Source: Petrolisthes cinctipes (taxonomy: Eukaryota; Arthropoda; Malacostraca; Decapoda; Porcellanidae). Taken from it: a stretch of DNA of 64,000 nt. The DNA lies in contig JAWQEG010001539.1 of assembly GCA_033782935.1 (NCBI GenBank), positions 1 to 64,000 of the forward strand, read 5' to 3'. The notes beneath the pieces were generated by a model. The model did no database searches, was not told where the DNA came from, and worked only from the letters and a program-made list of their open reading frames with translations. Positions 31,893 to 42,200 of the stretch are shown one piece after another. Every line of letters begins with the position of its first letter. Position 1 is the stretch's first letter. A program made the position numbers and the translations under genes.

Positions 31893-34350
31893 GTACAGTA
31901 TATTTAACTAATATTTACAGTTTGTACTTATATTGCCTTAATGCCTTGCTCCTTCTAGCAGCTTATTCCATTCATCTTTGTCATGCCTCATTCCTCCCAG
32001 AGTTCTCATATACTGTATTTTTCCATTTGGTTTGCCCTTGATGAACATTAGGCATTAACTGACATTTGATGTCAATGCAAACGGAAGGGGCTGATATAGA
32101 ACAGTACAGTACCTGTCATTTATTTTACCTCCTCACTAAATGTCTGCAGGTCAGTACCCATGGCTAGTGAGTATAGAAGCCACCAATTTTGAGGGTAGAT
32201 GGTTGCTATGTGGAGGAACACTTATTACACCAGAGTGGGTTCTCACTGCTGCACACTGTCTGGACTCAGAGAGACCAGAGTGGCTCTGGGTGAGTGCAAA
32301 TTACTGCTATGTCTGAATATACACAATTGATTAAAGATATGGAGATCCATAAACAGTATAGACTCAAAATCATATATATATATATATATAGAATAACAAA
32401 ACATACAAGTTTAACCTCTTTATATAATAGTGTAATACAGTACAGTTGTGGCACATAGTCCTTGACCAGACTTCCCCTTACACCCTGGTCAAGGACTATT
32501 TGCCACGACTGTACCTTGACTGTTTACATGAATATCCTACCAGTGGTGGGTCTTAAGGGGAATTACCATTACTCCTTGTTTTCTTGCAACTACAGTAATC
32601 CAAACCCTGTAATGTTCAGCTCATTGCAGATAATAAGTAGCCTATCTCATGTATTTCAGGTTGTGTCTGGTGAACATGATACAAGTATAGAGGAAGGCAC
32701 AGAGCAATACCTCCTTGTCGACTACTTTGTCAAACACCCAGAATACATTTAGTAAGTACTGTATCTCATTGCTTGCTTGGAAAGTATAGTGAACTCTGAA
32801 ACACTTAACCTTCAACCTACTTTCTCCTTACTATAACTTATTTTCCTTCAAAGGCAATGTGTCTTTGCATCTCAATGAAATTGAACCTTTCTCAGTCTTT
32901 TTTTTTTCTGTCACAAATGAGGACATATAGCAGGCCCAATGCCTTTAATTCTAACCTTTTGCCCTACTGTATATATATATAAAAAAAAAAACACACCCCA
33001 AGACCGACCCACCACACAAACAAACATCATCACTCATAATTATAATAAATAACATATTGGGATATTGACTCCAGCAGTAAGAAATTGCTCTTCCAGAAGA
33101 GAGAGGAAGGAAATTAAAGGAAGGAAGTCATTCATTCTTTCTCTTTCAGTTGGGAATTGCCTTACCATAATGATGTGGCTTTGGTTCATCTATCCACTCC
33201 AGCTACCCTTGATGAGTTCACCAGCCTTGCACCCCTTCCACCAAGCTCTACCCAAGCACTGACAAGTTAGTATCACAGAAAAGAGCACAATAAAGTGCTG
33301 TGTTTGTTGCATAAGTTGCTTTAGGTGATAAAAGTACTATAGAGTAAGTCCTTATCCACAATAGGATATATTGGATGAATTCACTGTCTGTCCAGACATT
33401 CTCAATTAAATTATTTATATGAAGCCCACTGAGTTACAACTATATTTCCTCACAAGGTATGTGTGCAGTGATGTGTGTCAAATCTGAACTTTCTTATCAG
33501 GATGTGTGAAAGCTTTCATTGCACCAAACAGGTGTTCTGCATCCTCAGTTATGTACAGTACTGTGCTACTTTATATGCCAATACTGTATAGCCATTTCAA
33601 AAGTCTTTACATAATAAATCCTGGTAACATTTGTGGCATGGCTATACCTCACAGGCCCATGTGAGGAGGCTGGTTGGGGAGCCATGCAGGAAGGGGGAGC
33701 AGGTCCTAGTGTACTACAGTGGACTCATGTTGACCTCTTCCAACCTGACCTGTGTGAGGCAGCCTACCCTTCCTTCACCCCAGACCCCAACATCCTCTGT
33801 GCTGGCCAGATGAGTGGTGGTACAGGCTTTTGTGTGGTGAGTTAATTTTGTGGTTGTAACTCTTGAGTTGAACATTGTTTAGTGAGCCACTTCTTCAGCA
33901 GAGGTACAGCAATTTCTCCTTCTATAGTGGTTGAATTCTGTAAACATAATTTAAGACAGTTTTATCAAAAAAGGAATGATGAATGACTAAACAGCTATTT
34001 GGTAGAAGGGATAGCACAATGCCACTATTCTACTGTGCTTGCAAGTGCTTGTACTGTACACTACAATACTGTATTAGATTACAGTACTACAGGTAATAGC
34101 AATTGTAAACCTTTTGTACCAAGTGATATTTTCTCCATTTTTAATTGATATTTACTCAAATTTTTGTTTTTTTCAGGGTGATAATGGTGGAGGTCTGTGG
34201 TGCTGGAACTCTGAAGCAGGTGGGTATGTGGTGGGTGGTGTGGTGTCATGGAGGGAGGGGTGTGCCCAGCCTGACAATCCTGGAGTGTACATGGATGTCG
34301 CTAGCTACAAGGACTGGATCATCAACACTATCAATGGCTCACAACAATGA
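31790..34350 (+). CDS. Serine protease homologue, catalytic Ser replaced by Asn (6 exons visible, 5' incomplete)
   Basis: Trypsin-fold (family S1) protein, presumably secreted. Visible exons: 31790-31892, 32150-32289, 32660-32751, 33150-33265, 33655-33836 and 34177-34350 (TGA at 34348-34350); phases agree. The sequence shows an activation-type site DLR-IAGGQ, the catalytic-His block LTAAHC, the Asp block HNDVALVHL, and [13 protein letters not shown] where active enzymes have GDSGG. The codon is AAT, so Ser195 is Asn and peptidase activity is not expected. Cysteines for four conserved disulfide pairs are present (LLCGG/AAHC, SPCEE/LWC, DLCE/ILCAG, GFC/EGC), so the fold looks intact. The residue at the S1-pocket position 189 is Gly rather than Asp. 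In crustaceans such homologues act as adhesion or prophenoloxidase-cascade cofactors; that role here is inference. The signal peptide and any clip domain were not found upstream. Confidence 0.9.
32150..32289 (+). CDS. Protease homologue exon 2 (catalytic-His block)
   Basis: 140 nt, phase 1 to 0. Encodes [30 protein letters not shown]. Confidence 0.92.
32441..32513. mobile_element. Minimal TA-flanked MITE, family F copy 1
   Basis: 73 bp, almost entirely two arms: TA-CAGTTGTGGCACATAGTC then CTTGACCAG, and CTGGTCAAGGACTATTTGCC then ACGACTG-TA. It lies in the intron between protease-homologue exons 2 and 3. Confidence 0.85.
32660..32751 (+). CDS. Protease homologue exon 3
   Basis: 92 nt, phase 0 to 2. 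Encodes [16 protein letters not shown] and VKHPEYIY. Confidence 0.9.
33150..33265 (+). CDS. Protease homologue exon 4 (Asp block)
   Basis: 116 nt, phase 2 to 1. Encodes [18 protein letters not shown]. The donor is ACAA-GTTAGT. Confidence 0.87.
33655..33836 (+). CDS. Protease homologue exon 5
   Basis: 182 nt, phase 1 to 0. Encodes [23 protein letters not shown] and [15 protein letters not shown]. Confidence 0.92.
34177..34350 (+). CDS. Protease homologue terminal exon (mutated Ser block)
   Basis: 58 codons including TGA. Starts [10 protein letters not shown], where Asn takes the place of the catalytic Ser, then [29 protein letters not shown] and a short tail. Confidence 0.93.
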   Translation, partial: GDNGGGLWCWNSEAGGYVVGGVVSWREGCAQPDNPGVYMDVASYKDWIINTINGSQQ

Positions 34351-35096
34351 TCTGTCTCCATCTTCTGCCACACACCAAATCCCTCAGTAGAGTTTGTGAC
34401 ATCTAAACCTCCAAGTTTCAACCTTATTTATTATAAATCCTTAAACAGACTGGACTGGACTGGACTGGCATACTATAAAATGTAAATAATCTGACTTTCT
34501 AGAAACAGCTCTGCCATCTAAAATCTGTCTTTTTATCTGGCTAATGGTAAATGTTTGCAGGCGATATCAATTGGCTAATTATGATAAGTTAGTGTTTGTC
34601 ACCCTGGAGATATGAGTAACATATCTGCAAGACATTACATAGTACAAGCCTTTATGATATTGGCTGTGAACATAAACTGTCAAAAAAAATATCCTGAACT
34701 GTTTCTAAATATATACTGCAATGAGTCTTATGCTTGTTTTCCCAGAGCTGCTGTTTCTGTACTGCAAAAACAAACAAAAAATTATCAAGTATGCCTAGTT
34801 GTGCCTGGTCTTGGTAGGATAGTAAGGTTAAGGTTAGCACTATTTGAAATACGGTAACTGAGACAAGAAAGATTAATTTTTAGCTAAAGTTTCATAATGC
34901 AGTTTGCAAAATTGAACTGGGGTTAGTCTGATTTTTAACCTCTTTCCAATACTGTATTCATAGTAAGAAAAACAACTTATTATTCAAAATCAGCTTTATT
35001 TATGAGGGAAACATTGTATTAACAAATATACAGGAACACTAAACTGTAAAATTGAATTCCTTACAAATATTGCAACTTTAAGGGTGTTCTTCATCA
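34351..35096. other. Convergent intergenic region, protease homologue / mRpS24
   Basis: About 750 bp shared by two 3' ends. It has a short (TGGAC)n run near 34448. No canonical AATAAA was seen for the plus-strand gene; the minus-strand signal is listed separately. Confidence 0.6.
34995..35000 (-). terminator. mRpS24 polyadenylation signal
   Basis: AATAAA on the minus strand about 97 nt after the mRpS24 stop codon. Confidence 0.7.
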
Positions 35097-35285
35097 TTAT
35101 ATATATTTATAAATAACATCCTTTTTGTCAGAAACTATCTGCAGTTCTAATTTGACAGGACACTTTAACCAATAAGATAGAAGCTCCTCACAGTATCCAA
35201 TAAGAAAGTACATTTTGCGTGCAGCAAGCTTCTGTTGGACGATTCCTGCGATACGAATCATGTTGTGTTGTCTCTTGATTATTAC
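35097..35285 (-). CDS. mRpS24: mRpS24 exon 4
   Basis: 63 codons including TAA (35099-35097). Encodes IRIAGIVQQKLAARKMYFLI, GYCEELLSYWLKCPVKLELQ and the terminal VIYKYI. Confidence 0.95.
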   Translation of the reverse strand, partial: VIIKRQHNMIRIAGIVQQKLAARKMYFLIGYCEELLSYWLKCPVKLELQIVSDKKDVIYKYI

Positions 35286-38201
35286 CTGCAGATGGAAATT
35301 TGGGTAAATATGCTGTATTCAGTATAAAATATCAAGGAAGACCACCAAAGACCTAAACAAGAGCAAAACAAACATACACACAATGGGCATTGATAACAAG
35401 AATAACGTGGGCTAAGGTGTCACAATGGAATGGACACTATACGCAGATACACATATATTCATGGAATAAACAACACAAATATAAATAGACCAATTGAGGG
35501 CAAAGTGACATATGTGGGCACATACATTAATGGGAAACATACACATGGGACATATACTGGTAACTCAACTGAATAAAATATCCCCAAACAACAAAAGAAA
35601 GCACAGGGAGGCTTACAGTATATACTACAAATGACAGTGAGGGGGTCCCACTCACTACAAGTACATAACTTCCCTACCAACACATAAAAAACAGTGAGGG
35701 TGGCCCTCAAAATATCAGTCAGTTTTTACTGCAAGAAAAGTATAATGGAATTAACTGAAAAGTTACCAAAATCCTGAAGGATTGGGGATAAGGTATGGAA
35801 TGGGACCTGAGTGTGCTGCAGGAGACAGTCAAACGAGCAAGGGCATATCCTCATTGTCAGGAACCCCCACGTTGCCAGGGACCCAACAAAGGTAAGACAC
35901 CCATCCAGTAAGTCCCGCACTAACAGGTGAGGCACATTAACCCTGAGCAACAGCTAAAGGACAATATGGAAGTCCAGAAAGTCTACATAACATAACTTCC
36001 AAGCTTAATGAAACTAAACAACGTTAAATTATGTCCTACCTCTGAGACAAATAGGTTGTGCCAAGTGCCAGTCATAAATTTGCGTATAAAGACGTCATCC
36101 ATCACCGTCTCTGGCTCTCGCAGACCTTCATACAGTGTTGCTGTCATGAAAAATGCAATTAGAATTGAATGCCTTGGGAGAATTTCAATTATAATCAATA
36201 AAGTACAGTACAATATTAGCTCACCTCTTTCATACAGGGCACTGATTTCCGCATGATTTAAGTGAAATATTTTGCTTTAAATGCACATGACCACTGCACA
36301 TCACTGGCAGTAACCCCCACTACATTTAATGACAAGAATAGAGTTGTTTTTCCAACCTGAAGGAATGGTAGGGGGTCAAACCCACACTCCTTAAGACTGG
36401 AAACTAGACATTTCTTTCAACTATTAAGGGAGATTCAGAACACTTCTTAAGGAGGAAGTACAATGTTGGTAAATCTGGAGCAACTGATTCCTCCTAACTA
36501 TTCCAAGCAACCGAACACCATTATCAGTGTTCATCTGGCCCCGTTTCCTGGCATACTATGGAGGAATCGAGCCGCTCCATTATAACAAAAGTGAATTACC
36601 CCTTAATACTTTCTGGGTAAGGAGATGTAAATGTGGTATCTATCATGCTTTGTGTCAATGCTTAAACTGCACAGCATTTACTTCATCACTATTTAAATGC
36701 ACAGTCGTGGTCAATAATAATCATCCACATATGGGTAGCTCAAACAATTTGCTGTCTAATGTTTTCACATTCACATAATATGATGTTATTGTTTTAAGTA
36801 AGGCATAGCTGCTTGTAGTAAATTAAAAGATGGTACTGTACAGTAGGCGGCAAAAGTCCTGTCGTCTCACTTGCTTCACCAAGGCACGCGATGTTCATAG
36901 ACTCGAGATTATTAGGTGTAGAAAAAGTGCGTATTTCTCGAGTCCATGAACAGTGCGTGTCTTGGTGAAGCAGATGAGGCGACAGGACTTTTACCGCCGA
37001 CTGTACTTAACCTATTTATTGGAAAGTATATAATCTACTGAACAGGGAAGCTATCAAACTCTTACGTGAGTTACCACTAAATGGATGATTATTTTTTTAC
37101 CACGACTGTACACTACAATATGTCTACTCTTAAATGGGGAAGTACAGTGGTGGTAAATCTGGAGCAACTGATTCCTCCAATCTATTCCAAGCAACAGAAC
37201 ACCATTATTTTTGTTCATCTGGTCCTGTTTTCTGGCATACTTTAGAGGGATCAAGGCACTCCAATGTAATTAAAAGAATTACTCCTCTTAAAAGAAAAAA
37301 CTGGTAATATCCAGTTCCTTAAGTGACAAGCCTGAGAATATCAGCGCAACATTAAGCAAGTTCGTACTTGTGTTCCAACTGTTCCAAGACTTCCGGTGAG
37401 CAATCTGACACGGTTGGTTGGCCATCTCATAAGTCAATGGTCTAGATCGATCCCGGGTGACCTTATACCGCCCTGACTGCACCTTCTGTACAGCAGCGGT
37501 TGTGCTGAGGTTACGCACTGATGAGCCTGGCATCAGGAAATTGGCCACATTTTGACTGAAGCATGACCTTCCAAACTGAAAATAATAATATAAGATAAGT
37601 AATTTCTCTTCATCACATATTAGAGTAGGCTAATGAACACAATGCATATTTTCGGTATTTATTTAGTATATTGCCTTTCTGTAGCAGTGTTGCCACATCC
37701 AGTTAGGTTCCAGTATTTGGCCCCGGTCATTTCCTGTACTTTACCATGGTTATTTCCCGGTAGTTTGCCCAGGTTAGGTCCTGGTAGTCTGATGATACCT
37801 AAGGGGATAGTATAAGTTTGATACATTGGAGCATCTTAATTCCTCCAAAGTACGCCAGGAAACAAAACCAGATTAACTAAAAATACTGGGACCTAGCCGG
37901 ATCTGGCAACACTGCTACACAACGGCAATTCTTTCAATAAATACCAAACTATCGTTCAGTATCCTGTCCACAGCCCTAGGGTTGTAAAGCAAAAATTGTC
38001 GTGGGGGTTGCACCGGATAGGGTTAAGAGTGAACTTTACTTTCGTGAATACCGGTCCTGACTCTTCTAACGTGGCCAACCCCTTTGACGAAGTAAGTGGT
38101 CAGGGCTATAAATATATGACATAAATAAATAGATAGACATTTGCCCAGTTTCTGTAGTTACTTACCAATATCACCCTCCCTTCCCTCAGCACTGCCGACA
38201 T
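35097..38201 (-). CDS. mRpS24: Mitochondrial ribosomal protein S24 (uS3m), 4 exons, complete
   Basis: Small-subunit mitochondrial ribosomal protein. Exons on the minus strand, in transcription order, are 38201-38166, 37575-37368, 36140-36040 and 35285-35097. All have GT-AG borders, and they join to 534 nt encoding 177 residues plus TAA; human MRPS24 has 167. The N-terminus MSAVLREGRVILFGRS, continuing to VRNLSTTAA, looks like a mitochondrial presequence. Family blocks follow: PLTYEMANQPCQIAHRKSW, VMDDVFIRKFMTGTWHNLF and MYFLIGYCEELLSYWLKCPV, ending in VIYKYI as human ends in VVYKYL. The gene is tail-to-tail with the protease homologue and head-to-head with basigin. Its introns are unusually rich in MITEs. 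Confidence 0.95.
35286..36039. other. mRpS24 intron 3
   Basis: 754 bp. Nothing recognised; the open frames on either strand are short and lack family features. Confidence 0.6.
36040..36140 (-). CDS. mRpS24: mRpS24 exon 3
   Basis: 101 nt, phase 1 to 0. Encodes LYEGLREPETVMDDVFIRKF and MTGTWHNLFVSE. Confidence 0.94.
36447..36606. mobile_element. TTAA MITE in mRpS24 intron 2, copy 1
   Basis: TTAA at both ends. Left GGAGGAAGTACAATGTTGGT, core CTGATTCCTCCTAACTATTC, then GTTTCCTGGCATACTATGGA, right end GAATTACCCCTTAA. Confidence 0.88.
36700..37110. mobile_element. TA-type MITE split by a nested MITE, family G
   Basis: Outer ends ACAGTCGTGGTCAATAATAA then TCATCCA (from 36701), and the complement TGGATGATTATTTTTTTACC then ACGACTG-TA (to 37110). 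The left TA has become CA. The element at 36839-37005 lies inside it. Confidence 0.75.
36839..37005. mobile_element. TA-flanked MITE, family B copy 2 (nested)
   Basis: Left TA-CAGTAGGCGGCAAAAGTC then CTGTCG; right CGACAGGACTTTTACCGCCG then ACTG-TA. Inner arms continue with TGCTTCACCAAGGCACGC and its complement. Confidence 0.85.
37130..37291. mobile_element. TTAA MITE in mRpS24 intron 2, copy 2
   Basis: TTAA at both ends. The first 100 bp nearly match 36447-36606, including GGTAAATCTGGAGCAACTGA and GTTCATCTGGTCCTGTTTTC. Confidence 0.88.
37368..37575 (-). CDS. mRpS24: mRpS24 exon 2
   Basis: 208 nt, phase 0 to 1, after attttcag. Encodes the rest of the presequence and RPLTYEMANQPCQIAHRKSW. Confidence 0.93.
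37653..37920. mobile_element. Fold-back element relative with replaced core, in mRpS24 intron 1
   Basis: The left part (GTATTTATTTAG ... GTAGCAGTGTTGCCACATCC ... GGTTATTTCCCGGTAGTTTG) and the right part (GATCTGGCAACACTGCTACA ... CAATTCTTTCAATAAATACC) match the outer ends of 39966-40785 in inverted orientation. Between them lies the left half of a TTAA-type MITE (37811-37880: AAGGGGATAGTATAAG ... TTCCTCCAAAGTACGCCAGG). Confidence 0.8.
38166..38201 (-). CDS. mRpS24: mRpS24 exon 1
   Basis: Twelve codons, ATG to a TATTG-GTAAG donor, phase 0. The start was chosen because it is the only ATG that joins in frame to the presequence-like exon 2. Confidence 0.85.
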
Positions 38202-39215
38202 CTTTATTATTATTGACTGTTGTTTACTTGTGTGGTAGTGGTACGATGATGGTAATGGGTCACGTTTCGAACGGGCCTCCTTGTGTTTATTCTATTCCAT
38301 GGGCCAAATAGTACAATGCATTGGAATATATAAGAATATTCTTACCAATTCGATACTGGTCAAGTTATATAAATTAGACAAAGAAATGGGATATCAATCA
38401 CCACTTAAAGTCTTTGATTAATGAAACACTATCATAAAATAATTATGACGTAACAGCAACGGTGCCAAATGTTATGGCACGGAGGTGTTATATTATCATT
38501 GGTTATAAATCCAAGAAAGAGCATAATAATGTTATAAATATACATAAGACACATATTTATAAGTCAGAAGAATATCACATCTATATTGGTAGAAATTGGT
38601 ATACCTGAAATATTTCGATACTGGTCTGTGGTGGCACAACTGACAGACGAAACAGCAGCAATGTTGCCAAATATGAAGAATATTCTCTAGACATAAAGAA
38701 TTAGAGGTACGAATGGAGAAATTATATAAAGATTGTTCAAGAGTGAATGGGGAAATTTTTACGGGACGAAATACAGTGTCAAAATGATGGTACAGTCGCG
38801 GCAGACAGTCCTTGACCAGCCTGTGATGGAAAGGTCCAGCCAGCTGTTTCGAACTGTGAACACGATCATTCGTTGCTTCAGTCAGCTGCCTGATAATAGT
38901 ATGGTATGGGTATAAATGTTTCGAGTTTCGGATGTTCCTGTGTTGGTCATGGCTATCCATCAATGACTGGTCAAGGATTATTTGCCGCGACTGTATATAA
39001 GGCCTATACGATTATAATTATCTTTCAAGAGTAAACAGGGAATTATTGAGGAAAAAAGGAAAATTTTGATGTTGAAGTTGGGGAAATTTCGCCAAGCAAA
39101 CCTGGCAACACTGAGTCACTGAGCAGCAGACGACACACACTGAACCCTTGAAGTGATACGGGCACTGTGCCACTGTCTTGTTATATTATATTATTACAAC
39201 CCTTCCACCACAACC
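38202..39215. promoter_or_regulatory. Head-to-head intergenic region of mRpS24 and basigin
   Basis: About 1 kb between the two ATG codons, so it should hold both promoters. No TATA box or initiator could be assigned with confidence. A 205-bp MITE occupies 38791-38995. TTATATTATATT at 39181-39192 is too close to the basigin ATG to be taken as a TATA box without transcript data. Confidence 0.45.
38791..38995. mobile_element. TA-flanked MITE, family F copy 2
   Basis: Left TA-CAGTCGCGGCAGACAGTC then CTTGACCAG; right CTGGTCAAGGATTATTTGCC then GCGACTG-TA. It has the same terminal repeat as the 73-bp copy at 32441-32513 but a longer loop. Confidence 0.85.
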
Positions 39216-39270
39216 ATGAGCTGGATCACCACGACTCTCATGTTCCTGGGCCTCCTTGGCATGAGTTTAG
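39216..39270 (+). CDS. Bsg: Basigin exon 1 (signal peptide)
   Basis: ATG in the context ACAACCATGA. 18 codons plus one base, encoding a hydrophobic leader. Donor TTTAG-GTTAGT, phase 1. Confidence 0.88.
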
Positions 39271-42200
39271 GTTAGTAAAATATGCGTATTGAGTCTTTAA
39301 AAGGGAAAATAATGAAAAACTAAACGGATTGACATTACGTTCATGGCAGCCTAGTTAGGGAGGTGACCTCGACCTTTTTTTGGGTGTGTGTGTTCTCCCT
39401 AGTCTATTAAATTATAACGCAGGGGCATTATTACAGGATGTTATTAATTACATGATGGTGAATTTTGTGGTGACGTGTGTGGTATGGCAGGAATGTGTAT
39501 TATTATAATAAAAAAATATGTGCATGAATGAGTGAAGGTGTGACAGAATCGATATTGCATTTATTGGAATTGGTCACTCAATATTGGGCCGTATGCAAAA
39601 ACATTCGTGGTGTATACGATGGCGTGGTGTTGGTGCGACGGCTCTGTTCTGTTGTTTGTCCATGGAGTCGTCGTACCGGACCACACCATCGTAATGCACC
39701 ACTAACGTTCTTGAATATGGCCCAATGTTACTTATTACTTGTATTGTTATAATGTTACTTGTTACAATGTATTTCAGTATTATATTTACTTTTGTGATTC
39801 TTTTTGTACCATATTGCCTTAGCTGCCTGGTGCTAGAATGTTAATTGATTGGCTTTATTTCTATGTTCATTTTTGGCACCATTTTCAGTTTACTCTTTAC
39901 AATGACAAAATGCTTTTCCAAAATTACTGTATGACTGCTGGTGCTGATTCAGGGTTACAAGGTTTGGTATTTATTGAAAGAATTACCGTTTTGCAGCAGT
40001 GTTGCCAGATCCGGCTGAGTCCCAGTATTTTACCCAAGTCATTTATTGTACTTTATCACGATTATTTCCGGGTAGTTTGCCCAGGTTAGGTTCCGGTAGT
40101 CTGCCCAGGTTAGGTCCCGGTAGTCTGATGCGGTCTAGGTTAGGTTAGGTCAGGTCAGGTAAGGTCAGACTAATTTCAAAATGCCCCATTTGCGTATGCC
40201 CTATCTTGGAAATGGGGCATTTGCGGAGAAAATGCCATAGAAGAAAATAGTCTTAGAATGGTCTAAATAAGTGGGTAATGAAGGTAGAAAAAACGTACGC
40301 AATAACGGTAATTCATTCAATATTTACCCAAGGTTTTTATTTGGATGATTGTCCTAATTAACTGGGTAGGTTGGGGATTTAGGCACAAAATAGGGTAAAT
40401 ATTGAAAGAATTGCCGTTATCGCGTACGTTTTTTCTCCTTTCTTTACCCACTTATTTAGACCATTCTAAGACTATTTTCTTCTGTGGCATTTCCTTCGCA
40501 AATGCCCCATTTCCAAGATAGGGCATATTCAAATGGGGCATTTTGAAATTAGCCTGACCTTACCTGACCTTACCTGACCTTACCTAACCTAGAACACAGC
40601 AGACTACCGGGACCTAAACTAAGCAAACTACCGGAACCTAACCTGGGCAAACTACCGGGACCTAACCTGGGCAAACTACCGGGAAATAACCGTGGTAAAG
40701 TACAGGAAATGACCGGGGCAAAATACTGGGACCTAGCAGGATCTGGCAACACTGCTACAAAAGAGCAATTCTTTCAATAAATACCCAAAATAGGAAGACA
40801 TTTGTTTGGAAATCGAGTAGTGGACGAGTGGAACAAGCTTTCAAGAGAGGTTGTATATACAAAAACACTGAATGGCTTTAAAAATAGGCTGGGCAGATAG
40901 GCCTACATGTATTCAAAGGGATGGGTCTATGAGCAGAGACACGAACATATCGTCGGGTCCCGATGCTTTGGGTAAGACGGCCATATAAACTGTATGGGCA
41001 TCGGGACTCGTCTATATGTTCTTGTCTACGGCCCTAAATTAGGAGCAACCAAGAACTGGGCCAACAGACCTTCTACTGTTTCCTATGATCTATTCTCATT
41101 TTGGGTAGGTGGTTTGCTTTGGAGGCCCAGTTGTTATTGTTTTCCATAATTTAAAAAGTAGCTAGTTATTTTTAATCTTTTCTGCCATACTTTAGCTGAA
41201 AATTGTCCGATACAGTATTTCGTTTTCTTTTTTTAACACTCGCGCATGGCTGACGCCTATGATATGTTTTAGGACAAAAAAAAACCCAACGTTCGTGCAC
41301 AGACGCCACTTTGGCATCCTAATTCAGAAAAAATCCTTGTTAAAAGTCAACTGTTGGGCAGATTTAGTTCAAATTTGGAGGCGTCCTCTACACTGATGAC
41401 ATATGAAATATAATGAAACACACACTGCCTAAACAGTCTGGATGCCCACCTCAGTAAGTTTCCCCAATCAACCTAACGCGCCATAAACAAAGTGTGCCCT
41501 GCCACACCCACACGCGCAGTTAAAATAAAACCAGGCAGTGCTCGAGAGTATTAAGGAGAAACTAGGAATTGGGGAGGGGGGAGGTGCAGCACATTTTTCT
41601 AATAGTTTGGACAATTCCATAGCTCTTTTATTCTGTGGCATTTCTATTGAAAATGGCTTGTTTATACAATGTGCCCTTGTTAGTTCTCAGGAGTCAGATC
41701 CCAGAAAGTTACCATAGTCATGTTCCTGAAGGATGTATCAGCTTGGTTTGGTTAGATTGTGTCAGGTTAAGTTGGAAGAACATCAAGCATTTTCTGTTAA
41801 AATTCCCCGAGAGAAATGATCTTAGCATGGTCTTAAATATCTGAAAAGCCTATTCTCTCAACTCCCAAATTGCTGTTTCTCAGGCTGTCCCAACAACTAG
41901 GCTAGGTAAATATGGGGAGTGTTTGTGATAGGCTAAGCATGTCTCATAGCACCTCATAACTGTAGAATGTTTATAGCTGTAATTTATTATATACAGAAGG
42001 TATGAGGGTCTCGTGGACAAGGGGCAAATGCACCACTTTCTTACTTTTGAGTTTTGAGCATTTAAAGTTTGGTAAACGTTTTGGGCATAGAGTAATTCAG
42101 AACAGCATATAGTTATATATCATTAGAATCCTCTGGATCAGACCAATTTATACATCAGGAAAAAAATAAATAAAACACACAGTAAAACACGAGATGGTAA

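Noticed and set aside
38532..38963. 143-codon minus-strand frame upstream of mRpS24
   Set aside because: It spans both arms of the family F MITE at 38791-38995 and shows no conserved domain.
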